Position numbers and translations under genes: made by a program. From contig KV425564.1 of assembly GCA_001632425.1 (NCBI GenBank), positions 434,001 through 498,000 of the forward strand: 64,000 nt of DNA. The letters run 5' to 3'. Positions 31,486 to 43,300 of this stretch are shown one piece after another. The notes beneath the pieces are model-generated. The model worked only from the letters and a program-made list of their open reading frames with translations. It was not told the origin of the DNA and did not search any database. Each line of letters opens with the position of its first letter. The stretch's first letter is position 1. The stretch is from Neolentinus lepideus HHB14362 ss-1. Lineage: Eukaryota; Basidiomycota; Agaricomycetes; Gloeophyllales; Gloeophyllaceae.

Positions 31486-34305
31486 CTACACATTGTAGCC
31501 TGTTCGCACCGTCCATGACTGGATCGTAGCCAAACCGCCGCCCTGCACAGTGATATTACTCAGCGGAGCCACAAATGCCATCTGAACATATCTGCAGTAG
31601 CAGCTTTCAACAAATGCAACACGTCTCAAGGGATTCACAACCACTCACGCTTCGATAGTCGCATTATTATACAAACTCAGCGGCTCCCCAAACCAACCTA
31701 CCTGCTTTCCTCCCATCCAAACACCCGTCCCTTGCAGTTGTGTTGTCGCCAGAGTAACCGGTTTGCCGCTGAAATCGATGGCAGTCGTGGCGTTGGTTGT
31801 GATGTCTCGCAAGGGGTATTCTGCACCGTTACTGGCTTGTATGACCAGCGGTTGACCGTTCTGAAAGGTGAGTATAGTATCCGGTCCACTGACTTTTAAG
31901 ATCGTAGAAGGCAGGGAGAGATTTAGGGCTAGTGTGTACGTGTGGTTCAATCCAAGAGAACCAAGAAGGGTGGTCAAAGAACCCCCAGAAGGGATAACCA
32001 GACCAGACGCCGTCAATTTTTCGGGGCCTGATACATGCGCGTTGTATCCATTTCCGCTGGAATCTGTCAGTCCGGTCTTGGAGAAGTCGTAGGATAGGAC
32101 AGTCGGCCCTTTGCTGGTAACGAACCGGTTGAGATTCTGGCCAGGTGCAATGTTTTCGAAGTATTCCCGGACGGATTCGTATGCTTCCTGTTTCAAGCCG
32201 TTGGCGCCCCAGCTCAGTGCGCCCGTCACACTATCGTACAATCAAGTTCAAACTTGCGCAGAGGAGATAGGGAAGGAGGTTTCGAGTTCCTTACCTGATG
32301 AGAACCCTCGTCTCATAGAACGCCTCTAAATCCGTACTTGCTCTCGGACCATTGTCGTTCCACACCGGCGCAATAGCACCTCTCAACAGAGGCGTGGTCG
32401 GCGACGGGTTGTACGGAATATCGGTCCAGTTGAATAACGAAGTGTTCCACGTAAGCCCTGGTATCGGCGGATCGCCGAAGTCGAAGAACCGGGTGAGGTT
32501 TGTTACGGGTGGGTACGAATCGCTCTGAATTGAGGTTCAGACACATAGCTACGCAAAACCGTGAAATTTTGCCATACGTATTTCAGAACCTAACAATATA
32601 ATGCGAGTTAGAACACGGGTTAGGTATTGATATGCCAATTGTACCTCGTAGAATATCCAGTCTTGTGAGTTAATGACCGGATAGCCTTCTTGGATGAGAG
32701 CATACGGGTCCGTAGCGAACAGTGCCCTATCACAAAAAGTGGGACTTCGTCTGCTCTGATAGGTACCGGAGGAAGGAAGAGTGCGCACCAGTGTTGTATG
32801 GTCACATCTTTGTCGATGCTAGTAGTATTGGAAGGTTCGTCCGTACCCTAAGCATCGCGCGACGCCCACCAATGATGCTAAGCGGAAACAGACATAGACT
32901 AAAATACACGCAAGACATACCCAAGCTCTAATATGTTTACCGCTTCCTTTAATCAAGGTGTTGAGGTCATTGACGAAATTTATGTAACTGTCCGCCAGAT
33001 CGGAGGGGTACTCATCTGAGATGAGACGAGTCAATAGACAGGTAAGCAAGGATTACTGAAAACTAAATTCACCCGCCCCTATGGTTACCTCCTTCGTTTG
33101 GAACCAAGGCAAAAACTCCGTCCACACACTCTCGACCATTTCGGTTACCCCGGGAATGGACAGATTTAACAACGTCTATCGGACATAGTCATTCATCACC
33201 ATCGCCCAACGGAGAAAGAGACGGTACTTACTGGGTCAGTATCGATGTATACCTGCTTCCCCATACTATCTTGCCACAAACTGAAAGGCATTGCATGCCC
33301 GGGGGCCTCGATCTCGGGGACGATAGTAACTCCTCTGGCAGCACAGGAGGATTGGAAAGCTGCAAAGGTTGCTTCGTCGTAAGATTCGTTTCTGCAGTAA
33401 GGTATTCTACGATGTAAGCGGTTTGCAGAAAAGTGGATGGAACAGGGAGACTGACTTTTGAGCTAGCCCTGCAAATGCTGGGTTGTCTGACCAGAAGCGA
33501 AAGCGGGCGTAGTATGATCGCCAGTTTTCGGTGCTTCAAAGATGAAGAGGTCGACGAAGCATAATGTTTATCGGGATCTCCAGTAGCAAATGTCTGACGC
33601 ACTCACTCGTAAGGGTAAACGTTATCGCTGAGGTGAACGTGGAATTCGTTCAACTTGAAGAAGGACATGTAGTGGCAGAATTCCGTGAGATACTAGTCGT
33701 GTATACTCAATACAGTGATGCTAGATTCGTTAGGAAGAAAATACCTCAGCACTGTACCAGTGCCTGGCAGCGTCGAGCATATGGCCTCTGATGGAGTAGT
33801 CGGGTCCATCAACAATTTCACCAGCGGGGAACCAGCCACCATTCAAGGCGGCTCCTTGGAGTAGTGTTCTGGTAGCCCACCAAGCGCCTCTGGCACCGGA
33901 GCCAGTAATAGTAATCAAATTTGCAGAGACGGAAATATGGTATCCCTCGCTCGTGCTCGTGCCATCAAGCAAAGTAGTCGTATTCGGCGAGACCGTAAGG
34001 AAAATGGCATTGCCACGAGGAGGCGGGTTCGTGCCAGTTACTACAGCCGGTTTTGAGTTATATGCAGAGCCAAGATCTGAAGCGAACAGAGAAGTAAACG
34101 AGTGCAGTGAGGGAGGAATCAGAGTCATGCCATCCGTGTCCGTATAGTTCTGGAAAGCTGAGTCCACAACAATCGTCACATAACCAAACAGAGGGAACGC
34201 GGGACCACTTGTAAGTGTCCATGAGCGAGGCTGAGGTAGAACATTCAGGTTGTAGGCGAGAGCACCAAGAGCCAGAAGGAGCAGCAAGAGCGGCCGAACG
34301 AACAT
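31486..34305 (-). CDS. Secreted GH20 beta-N-acetylhexosaminidase
   Basis: GH20 enzymes release terminal N-acetylglucosamine from chitin oligomers or glycans. A signal peptide (MFVRPLLLLLLALGALA) leads to the N-terminal domain (VLPQPRSWTL). The barrel begins with YSIRGHMLDAARHWYSAEFL, then HYMSFFKLNEFHVHLSDN and VTIVPEIEAPGHAMPFSLW. The catalytic Asp-Glu pair is split by an intron: VTIGA + DEYPSDLADSY, with the Asp codon cut after its first base. The exon after that has SYINFVNDLNTLIKGSGKHI. After the barrel there is an extra C-terminal beta-rich domain of about 200 residues (SGNGYNAHVSGPEKL, YTLALNLSLPS) that recalls a LamG fold. The last small exon ends WTVRTGYNV. The role is probably chitin turnover or nutrient release outside the cell. 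Confidence 0.88.
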
Positions 34306-34874
34306 GGCTGCCCGAAGGACCTCAAGTTGCTCCAGCGCTGAGTATTTCTAGCTGGGGCAACTTGATGTCATCCGCGCAAGGAGCCATAGCAGGCATATGG
34401 ACAGCTGCGATAAGTGAGTGCGGGCCGGAATTACTCGATATTGCAAGAGAAAGAGAAGGAGGGAAGTCAGGGCGCGCGGTGAGTATTTTGGGTTTATCGC
34501 GACACGTGACTGGGTCTCTGCCCTCAGGCTACGGTCGTGAGGTCTCGTTGAGATGGGTTCTTATGTCTAATATAGAGAGACGCGCTCAGAAGATATGCAT
34601 ATGCCAATGTGCATCGCAAGTGGGCGGCATATCAAAGCTGAGCGTTCATCTAGGAACCTACTGAGAGTTGATCCGAGGTTCATCCATATTCCTCCCTTCG
34701 GCTTACATCTTAAAATATTGCAGGGCCGAGCCCAGTTACACAAGAGTCCAGTATCGAGCTCGAGAAAGCCGAAGCCCGCGAGTGAGGTCCACCCTGTCTG
34801 TATGCACGTGCTATGGCAATGAGCAGAGTCAACAATTGCATGTACACCTCTCGGGACTCAAAGCTTGCGTGTAC
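34306..34874. other. Intergenic gap upstream of GH20 gene
   Basis: This 570-bp gap contains the GH20 promoter and the 3' end of the membrane-protein gene. Base composition changes near 34.8 kb, where CpG becomes scarce. No separate gene or RNA is seen. Confidence 0.45.
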
Positions 34875-36527
34875 TCAGCAATCATTGCAACATCTATCTC
34901 CGTAGCACATCGCGACGGCACTGCTCAAAGCAATTTGCTTTGACCCAATGCACTTGTGTCCCCAATACATTTTGGGATGCCATTCATCCACTAAGTCCAC
35001 CAATGTCTGCAAGTGACCAAATGCTGACAGTTGTGGACTGTCGTACTTGATGCGACGAGCGCTAACAGTGACTACAATGGTACCGATCAAACTTAACGTA
35101 CTGACAGCCAATCCCTCGCCGGGATCTCAACATGGGACCAACAAAATCGAGTGCAAAGAAGTACTCACATATTTCGGCCTCAGTTGAAACCCAGTATCAG
35201 CATTTACACTTACTGCCATGCCGAAAAACCAGTGTAAAACAGGCTTGGCTATGTGGACAGTAATGCTTTTCCAGTTCGGGAACAGCATCTTCAGAGTACT
35301 AGGGAACTCGTCTGAGCCATGCTTTGTTGCGGCCTCCTTCCACAGGGTCTCATCTCTGGTGACACTATTAAGCATGGTGGCGATCGTGAAGGCTGTAGTG
35401 AGTATGACACCCTGTAAGCCCACCATTGCCATCAATGCCCAGAGTATACCAGAGGTAGGTGCCTCATTTGTCCACCCAAATTGCATGCCATCCGATTGAA
35501 CACCTTGTGTACCAAATATCATCATGGCTGTAATGAGAACACACCAGTAGTAGCCGGTGCTCATGAAAAACCAGAGAAATAAGACGAACGTCCGGACTTG
35601 AGGATGCCGTTCCCACCCAGAATTCTGGATCATTTTCGGCCTCACAGGTTTCAGTATATGTTCATCCACCATGGAATTCATGCACCATCCTGCACGCCTC
35701 TGCAGTGCTCCAGCTTCAACCATTGCTCAGGCAGTGGCTAGAGGTGACTGACTCTAAGTTGGTACAGGGGTTGTAAGAAGGCCAATTGCCCCGATGGTGA
35801 CCTGAAGTAAAATAGCCATCCCTAAGATGAATGGTGGGAAAGGTGACATCACAGTATTGAATTGCTGGCTTCGTTCCTCCTCACCTAGGAGAATCATGGA
35901 GCTGGCAGCATGGGTGACAGCCAGACATAATGCCATGATACTATTGGCAAAGATGCCATTGGCTGAGTACCACCTATGGGATGCCTGCAGGAAGCGCAGG
36001 TTGGAGTTGTATTGTAGGTGAGGCTGGCCCAAGCAATCTTTTTTGGTAGCCAGCATCCACCTCAGTGTTGTATCATGAGCAGAACCTGTGGACCACACAG
36101 CTAACTGAACGAAAGTAAGGTTGAGACAGAGAAGCAAAAGCTCTCGCATGAATGGGAATGGCCGGTAGAGCCAAAGGTTCCTGTTCCATAGGTGAATGTG
36201 TTCAGGAGATGCAGAGAGAGCAAAAGACAGTCGGAGGATTGTGACTCCAAGTGCAACACAGGCAACCCCAAAGATGCCGCTGATGGTCAAGCCCCCGGTT
36301 ATGAGGATACAAGTTATGGGAATGTCTGGACTAGGTTTGAAGACTACTCTGTCACTGACAAACTCCCCAGTAACCACTTGATCATCGGTGGATGTATTCA
36401 GATGTAGAGGTTCAGTTTGAATGGCCTCATCAGCCACTGTGAGCTCCTGCAATTGTCCTGGTATTGCATGCAACTTAGTGGTCATGCAAAAACTTGGGAC
36501 TAGATGCTTACCTGCTTCCTGTACCAT
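34875..36527 (-). CDS. Multi-pass membrane protein of unknown function
   Basis: I do not recognise a named family. Exons 36512-36527, 35766-36457, 35169-35699 and 34875-35114 join in frame to 492 aa. About eight hydrophobic spans are visible, for example ITGGLTISGIFGVACVALGV, IMALCLAVTHAASSMILL, FILGMAILLQVTIGAIGLL, FLWFFMSTGYYWCVLITAMM and, in the last exon, GLAVSTLSLIGTIVVTVSA. The last exon uses a GGCGAG acceptor at 35115. Near the end, HLQTLVDLVDEWHPKMYWGH resembles a motif I recall from large fungal families of uncharacterised membrane proteins. The start at 36525-36527 is supported by a TATA box about 65 bases upstream. An upstream in-frame ATG at 36635 precedes that box and is less likely. 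The whole gene is CpG-poor compared with its neighbours, yet all frames are open. Confidence 0.65.
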
Positions 36528-36590
36528 CTCAGAAAGGAACAGGGTGCTCTTAATGGGTGGTTGTCTAGAGGCTTCACCAAAATGGATGGA

Positions 36591-36598
36591 TTTATATA
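36591..36598 (-). promoter_or_regulatory. TATA box of the multi-pass membrane protein gene
   Basis: The minus strand reads CTTATATAAATCC here, a strong TATA box about 65 bases upstream of the chosen ATG (36527). That leaves room for a start site and a short leader, and it argues against the ATG at 36635. Confidence 0.55.
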
Positions 36599-36654
36599 AG
36601 ACACAAGCTTTATGAGCTGTGTTGACTCCGGACATGTGAAGCTCTCAAGGCTTA

Positions 36655-36922
36655 GATTGATGCACTGAGGAGCTATTGCAAACACAGATAGCCTGCTGAA
36701 TTCTGAGCAGAAGTTCAGTGATTTAGTGCTAGAACACATACCACGCTGCAGACGTACATGTATAGGGATGGCAATATGATCCAAGGCATGGATTGATGCA
36801 TTGAGGAGCTATTGCGAACACAAATAGCCTGCTGAATTCTGAGCAGAAGTCCAGTGATTTAGTGTTAGTGCACGTACCTCGCTGCAGACACACACGTATA
36901 GGGATGGCAATAGGATCCAATG
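36655..36922. repeat. 136-bp tandem direct duplication
   Basis: GATTGATGCACTGAGGAGCT at 36655 recurs as GATTGATGCATTGAGGAGCT at 36791, a period of 136 bp. The two units run in parallel through ATAGCCTGCTGAATTCTGAG, CAGTGATTTAGTG, CGCTGCAGAC and GTATAGGGATGGCAATA. They differ at about 15-20 positions. The array lies just upstream of the membrane-protein TATA box, so it could hold upstream regulatory sites. Confidence 0.8.
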
Positions 36923-37976
36923 CACTGTATGCTGTTGTGGTGAAGGTTATGAGCAGGTTCCACTTGCGACATCTGTTTCTAAGAGGTATCCTTTCAATCT
37001 GAGCATCTCTAAGTCCAACTTGGCAAATTATCCCGGCTCCTTTGAGCTCATAGTCTTACAAAGTCCCTGTGTCTTCCATGCAACTGGTGGATGGGTCTGT
37101 ATTGTTCTTCGAAAGATTAACCTGCGCTGTGCAGCCTTCAGTGATCGGAACTCTTACTTGCGAGCTTGCGAGCCATTTAATCTGCATGATGAAATGGATC
37201 AACATTACGCAGATACTGTCCGAGGGTGTTGAACTTCATGATGGGCCGCAGCAATGCCACGAAGATTTCAGACAACGAAAAGATTGTTGGAAATTTCCGA
37301 ACGGCCCTTGCAAGACCCTGCAAGGCCCGGCAAGGCTAATCTCTGAGAATGCCCGGATCATTGTAATGGTCTTGCCATGCACCTTGCCATGGACTTCTAA
37401 GGTCCAAATATCACAGAATTGCCTTGTCAGGTCATGGCAAGCCGGTCTCAAGGTCCCCCAAGACTTTTCCCTTGCAAGGTGAATCGGGTTTTACTGACAA
37501 TTGGACCAGCTGAAGCTGTTCTCGAATACATATGCATGTGCTTAATATCAAAGCAGGAGAATACATGGGTATTATGTCATGAGTGTGCCATAGACTTGCT
37601 TCGAGGAACGCACGTTTGCTTTATGGCTATGTGCCTGAGAGCCAGGAAGAGGACCCCATCACTTTCTAATTTGAAAGGTGCAGTCTGCTCGCGCCGGAGA
37701 CTCTGACAGGTCTATCGCAGCGCATGAGTAGCAGGAGGACATAGCTCAACGGAGATGAGGCCAGAACTCCAAGAGCTTCAAGAAAGACTGACGTTTTTAA
37801 TTCTATGGGAGGTCGAACCCCATACATCAAGCCGCTTCTCCTGAGTATGAGTTCAAATTACACGGTCAAAACTCGGGCTGAGATAGTCGAGCCTCGCGTG
37901 GCGTCCACGTTCCTAAAGTAGATCGGCCACTGAGAGTTACGGTCAAGCTCTGATCACACCTTCCTTAGCTCACGAC
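36923..37976. other. Intergenic region with GCAAGGC-rich segment
   Basis: No gene is seen. Between about 37290 and 37490 the sequence is full of GCAAGG/CCTTGC words (CTTGCAAGACCCTGCAAGGC, CGGCAAGGC, TCTTGCCATG, CCTTGCCATGG, CCCTTGCAAGG) in both directions, like the ends of a fold-back element. I could not define ends or a target duplication. The remainder up to 37976 includes the NCS6 promoter. Confidence 0.45.
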
Positions 37977-39452
37977 ATGCCCCGTCTCTGTGCCCTCTGT
38001 TCCGCGCAACGACCCATCCTCAAGCGCCCCAAGACCGGCCAGCAAATATGCAAGACCTGTTTCTTCCACGTCTTCGAAACTGAGGTGCATAACACCATCA
38101 CGGAAGCTAAGCTCTTCCAGCCGGGGGACAGAGTGGCGATAGGCGCTTCAGGCGGAAAGGGTGAGTGCTTAATCTTGCTTATGGCTGTGGAATGGGCGAA
38201 ATAGGATAAGGTTGACCGACGTAGATTCGACTGTGCTTGCGCATGTTATGAAGATGCTGAATGATAGGTATAATTACGGGTTGGAGCTATTCTTACTGTC
38301 GATAGATGAGGGAATTACTGGGTATCGAGACGACTCGCTAGAGGTGCGAACGTATGTTCATTATCACATGGTATATCGCCCTTACAGCGTCTGTGTACTT
38401 GATAGACGGTAAAGCAGAACCAGAAGGAATACGACCTTCCCCTCAAGATCCTCTCCTACAACGAACTTTACGGCTGGACAATGGATTCCATCGTAGAAGC
38501 AGTGGGACGCAAGAATAACTGCACATTCTGTGGGGTGTTCCGACGTCAGGCTTTGGATCGCGGCGCCGCCATGTTGGGTGTCGACCATATTGTGACTGGG
38601 CATAATGCAGATGATGTTGCGGAGACTGTCTTGATGAATAGTGAGTTAATCGGCTCTTTCTAGCGACAATCTTTATGACAATGTTTCCCTCGTATGGCAG
38701 TCATGCGAGGAGATATAGCAAGGCTAGGACGGTGTACAGCCATCTGTACTCAAGGTGAAGACACAATTAAGCGATCCAAGCCTTTCAAATACACATACGA
38801 GAAAGAGATCGTTATGTAAGGTCATTTGGCACTTCTGGTCTTACCGTTCGTTGACCCTCCTCCCAAGGTACGCCTACTTCAAGCGACTCACCTACTTCTC
38901 CACGGAATGCATCTACTCGCCTGATGCCTATCGGGGTCACGCACGCTCTTTCCTCAAACTCCTAGAAGCTGCGCGACCGAGCGCGATCATAGACATTATT
39001 CACTCGGGGGAGGCGTGTGAGGTAGGTGAGGAGGCTACGAAGGAGTTGAAGGAACGAAGTACGTACTTCTGCAATACGACACCTCAGTTATGTATGGCAC
39101 TTGACGTGATGTTGATATGTGTAGAGATCTGCAAGCGATGTGGGTATATTGCGTCAAATGACCTGTGTAAGGCGTGTACACTTCTGGAGGGGCTGGAGCG
39201 GGGAATGGCCAATGCGGGAATTGTCAGTCCATATTCTTCTGTCTTCAGTATGCCATACTTACCCTTACATTACAGACAGACCGAGGTCGGAAGCAACTGG
39301 AGGCTTCAGGGCCTACACCAGACGGCCTACGCACCATTCCTTTCTTCCAAATGAACACCGATACACCATTAGATTCAGCGTCCTCGACGCCCATACCAGG
39401 TCAAACGGTAGACGCTCGGATACCTGCTGTCGTTCATGTAACAGCGGGCTAA
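37977..39452 (+). CDS. NCS6: Cytosolic tRNA thiouridylase subunit Ncs6/Ctu1
   Basis: Ncs6 with Ncs2 adds the 2-thio group to wobble uridine of cytosolic tRNAs (Lys, Glu, Gln), using sulfur from Urm1. The N-terminus has the zinc pattern CALC..CKTC. The PP-loop SGGKDSTVLAH is rebuilt across the first intron (G|AT splits the Asp codon). [30 protein letters not shown] and [19 protein letters not shown] follow, then [12 protein letters not shown] and the C-terminal zinc pattern [16 protein letters not shown] with LLEGLERG. The last exon ends [11 protein letters not shown]. All motifs for the active enzyme are present. About six short introns are present. Confidence 0.92.
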
Positions 39453-40309
39453 TCGTCAAATACGAAGGCCTCCGTTTGAATTTTATCGTGTGTAGTCATT
39501 TATTGGATTATCTTGTACCGCTGGTCTTCTGATATTCTGTAGCTACTACAAAGTCCCTGGAGGGTGAACTTTCAGTGTCAGGCCGCTATGAGGCCGCGTG
39601 ATGTAGCGTTTATGTTCAGTGCACGTAGCATAGACACATGCGTAATGGATACATTTTTCAGTCCAAAGCCAGTAAGTACTGTGCCCCTGCAAATGGCGGA
39701 AACTGGAGTGATATCGTCGTTTCTCGATGTCTGGTTCAGGTGAACTAGATGTTTTCGTGATTGGAAAGCTTGGTGAAAGGATATGCTCTCATCGATGCGA
39801 GTTGTCCGCTTTGATCGGCATCAATAAATAATAGCCTGCCTTCGCTTGAACTCCAAGGGGTTACCACACAAATTCATACGATTCCATTCATACTGCATTA
39901 TACTGTACACATTACGGCGATCATCGCCGACATAATGATATGAAAGTCACGACCTACGTCCACCATATAAATACCCAATAAAAATGAGCCGCACGAGAGA
40001 GGGATACCGATCCAGAGACAGAGACATAGACGAGGGGGGGGGGGAAATCCGAGACAAGGGGAAAAAAGAGACATTCCGAGAAAAGAGACATGATCCAAGA
40101 TCGGAGAAAAAGAGAAATCCGAGACACACATGAGAGGGAAATGTATATACAAGTTCCGAGAGATTAAGAGAAATCCAAGACACATATAAGAGAAGTGGAA
40201 TTGAGACGCATATAAGAGAGACGTGGAATTGAGAGACATATAAAAGAGACGTGAAATTGAGAGGCATATAAAAGAAAGATGCATATGTCCATAATTGAGG
40301 GTGAAATAC
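39453..40309. repeat. Convergent gap with purine-rich repeat array (40010-40280)
   Basis: About 850 bp separate the stop codons of NCS6 and the next gene. From about 40010 to 40280 the plus strand is a purine-rich tract of related words (GAGACAT, AGAGAAATCCGAGACAC, CATATAAGAGA, GTGGAATTGAGA). The clearest part, about 40180-40275, is three to four units of roughly 33-36 bp around ATATAAAAGAGACGTGAAAT. A run of ten G occurs near 40036. It looks like a minisatellite grown from simple sequence, possibly inside the 3' untranslated region. Confidence 0.6.
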
Positions 40310-43300
40310 TCAAGGGATCCAATGGTCCCGACGAGGCCGGCTATAGCGCGAGGACGGTCTGCCTCCTTCAGAATGATCTTTACCACACCGACAGCCTCCG
40401 TCATGTTGTGATGGAGAGTGAGATCCATTGTCCTGTGGGTTGACTGTCGCAGAACGTTTCGCAACTGGTGGTCTTACGACTGACGGCTTGGGCTTGGGTG
40501 GCACGTGCTGTTGGTTCAGAGTAGCCCGGCCAGAGGATGTCCGACTATCCTGTCGACGTTGAGATGCAGCGGTGAAAGGTATCGATGTATCAGGGGTATC
40601 TGTCGCCCTTGACGCTGATGGTTTCTTGACAGGAACAGCGGAGGATCGTGAAGGCCCGGCGGCAGGAGGGGATCTGACAATTGCTTTGGACACTGCTGGA
40701 GCGGACGTCCGACTAGGAGAGCCATGGGTGGGGACTTTCGTAGATGTTCGTCGTCCGTTGGTGATGCCAGCTACAGGCACCCGAGGTAATCTTGATTTAA
40801 CGACCGGAGGCATTGGAGGCGTTGGAGGGCTAGTATTAATTGATGGCCGAGAGTGTCTCGGATGTCTTCCCTTCGCCACAACATGCGTAGGCGGCCGACG
40901 CAGACGGGTGCTTGGTCGAGTCTCCATCGACGATGGTTTAGAGCCAGCGTCGAGCGGATCCTTATTCGTCGAATTCGTAAGGTCCGCCAAGGATTGCCTA
41001 ACCGTCTCTGGTGGGGCAGGCTTCTGGGGCAGACTAGATGCCCGTTGAGGCTCCATCGACGATGGCTTGAAGCCAGTGTCAATCGAATGAAGTTTGTACC
41101 TCGGGCCCACCCCTGGTCGGCTTATCGCCAGGGGAGAAGCAGGAATTTGAGAACCTTCACAAGAAATGGGAGACGGCCAAGACTCCATCGAATAAGGTTT
41201 TGCGGGTGATGACCCAATTCGGGGGTCTCTAAATTCGGTGCCACGCTTGGCGCTGAGAGGTGTGTAGGATGTCGACGCAGAAGGGCTCTTGATCGGCCTC
41301 GCTGCAGACGGTGTCGTATTCCTAGACTTGCGGTCCGGAGAGGTAGTGGACAGGGGCGAAGACGAAGAAGTCAAGCTAGGAGTGATGGTCCTTGCGCTGT
41401 TAAGGTCCATGTTGGGTGCTAGGATCCCCGATGTTGCCGGAGAGGCAGTCCGTGAATGATCGTCCTCCGAATTTGGCACACCGTTTCTAGTGCTCCTGAT
41501 ATTGCTATTCCGCTGTGACAGGGTGCTCGACTCTGATGACGAAGGATGCCATGTAAATGGCGTGGCGGCGGGTATACTCGCACCAGTCTTCGGAATGTGA
41601 GGAACAGCGACGTCGGTCGATGGTGAGGACCATGCTGGGGTTACCGGACATAAGTCGCCGACTGACAAAATGCACCCTGACCGCGTCGACCCTATATGTT
41701 CGTTGTCCCCGTATTGACTCGCCGTGCCGACTCTCGGTGAACGCAGCTTGGATGAGGAGGTAGAAGGAGGAAGCTTCTGCGCTGAATGGTGACTGGACGA
41801 CATCGGTTCTTGGTTGAAAAGGGTAGGATGGAGTAACTGCCCTGCACTCGTGCGGGTGGTCTTAACGACGGGCTGTGGGTTGTCAACCATGGTCGCGGTG
41901 GAAGACACGGACGAGTTCAAGTCTTCGAGCTGTTGAACCTCGCCAACGATATCGTCTAATGAGGGAATTCTAGGCGAATCCGAAAGGTCCGAAGGGGGGA
42001 CACTCTCATCGTAGCTCTCGTACTAACATACAACGTTGAGAACGATAACACGTACATAGACTGCAGAGAAGGTACTCACAAGGACATCAGTCATTTGAGG
42101 CCCACCAGCCTTTTGCTCCTTCTCAGTGGAAGCCTCAAGCGCTAGAGTTACGTGTTGAACAGGCTAAAGCATGTCTTGTTAGCCTGGATGAACCTCTGAC
42201 AACATCTGACGTGTACCTGATCATTCGGCAGACCATGGGCCGAGGAGTGCTCCTCAAATACGGTCGTATCTCCCTCTGCATAATCGTCGTCCATCTCGTC
42301 CACTTCCCGGGCCTTCCGCTTGTTCTTCTCAACGCGACTTGACTCATCTCTCCTAATAGTCACTCCCAGTCCATCCATACTCAATTCATCCATCTTCAGG
42401 TCACGGAGCCGTGTCTGCCTTCGCCGACGCTTTTCGAATTTATCGTGGTCTCCCTCAAGCCACTCATTCTCCCGCACTTCCTTCTCCTCGATGCCGTCCT
42501 GCTCCTTGTCATACTCCCCGCTCTGCTTATGCGCCTCCTGACTGACTTCTTCTAGACAACTACCAAGGTCAACAACATTCTCGCCCGAATCTCTGCTCGC
42601 GATACGCATTGACAAAACCTCAATAGATGTGCCGCCTAGTATTGGTGCTCCATGTTCACTAGCGATGTTCATAGTATGATGTTCGTGGATAGATGTGGCG
42701 ACGAAGATAGAAGAGATTGAATGTTGTCTGTTATGCGTCGCAGAGTGAGATAAGCGGGATACAGACTCGGACCTGGCGATAGACGAAGTAACAGATGTGC
42801 CGCCTAGTAATGGTGTCTCATGTTCAGTAGAGATGTCCGTAGAGTGATGATGTTCGTTGATAGGTGTGGCGGCGAGGATAGAAGAGATTGAATGTTGCCT
42901 GTTATGCGTCGCAGAGTGAGATAAGCGGGATACAGAGTCGGACCTGGCAATAGATGAAGTAATAGATGTGCCGCCTAGTAATGGTGTTTCATGTTCAATA
43001 GCGATGTTCGCAGAGTGATAACGTTCGTTGATAGATGTGGCGGCGAGGATAGAAGAGATTGAATGTTGCCTATTATGCGTCGCAGAGTGAGATAAGCGGG
43101 AGACAGAGTCGGACCTAGCAATAGACGAAGTGGAGTTGCGCTTAGGGTGCGTCGAGGGGGTGGGGTATTCGTATGTAGATTGAGGCTATAAAATCATATC
43201 GTGAGTCTAGATTCACAACACAGACTATTGCGGATAACAGTACATACGATGAAAGGGCCAGGCTCGTAGGAGACCAAGCTCGCAAGGAGCTGCTCTATTT

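Noticed and set aside
36528..36635. Start of the membrane protein at 36635
   Set aside because: The extra N-terminal text spans a strong TATA box and lacks a clear coding character. The ATG at 36527 with a 54-nt first intron (36458-36511) gives a clean join.
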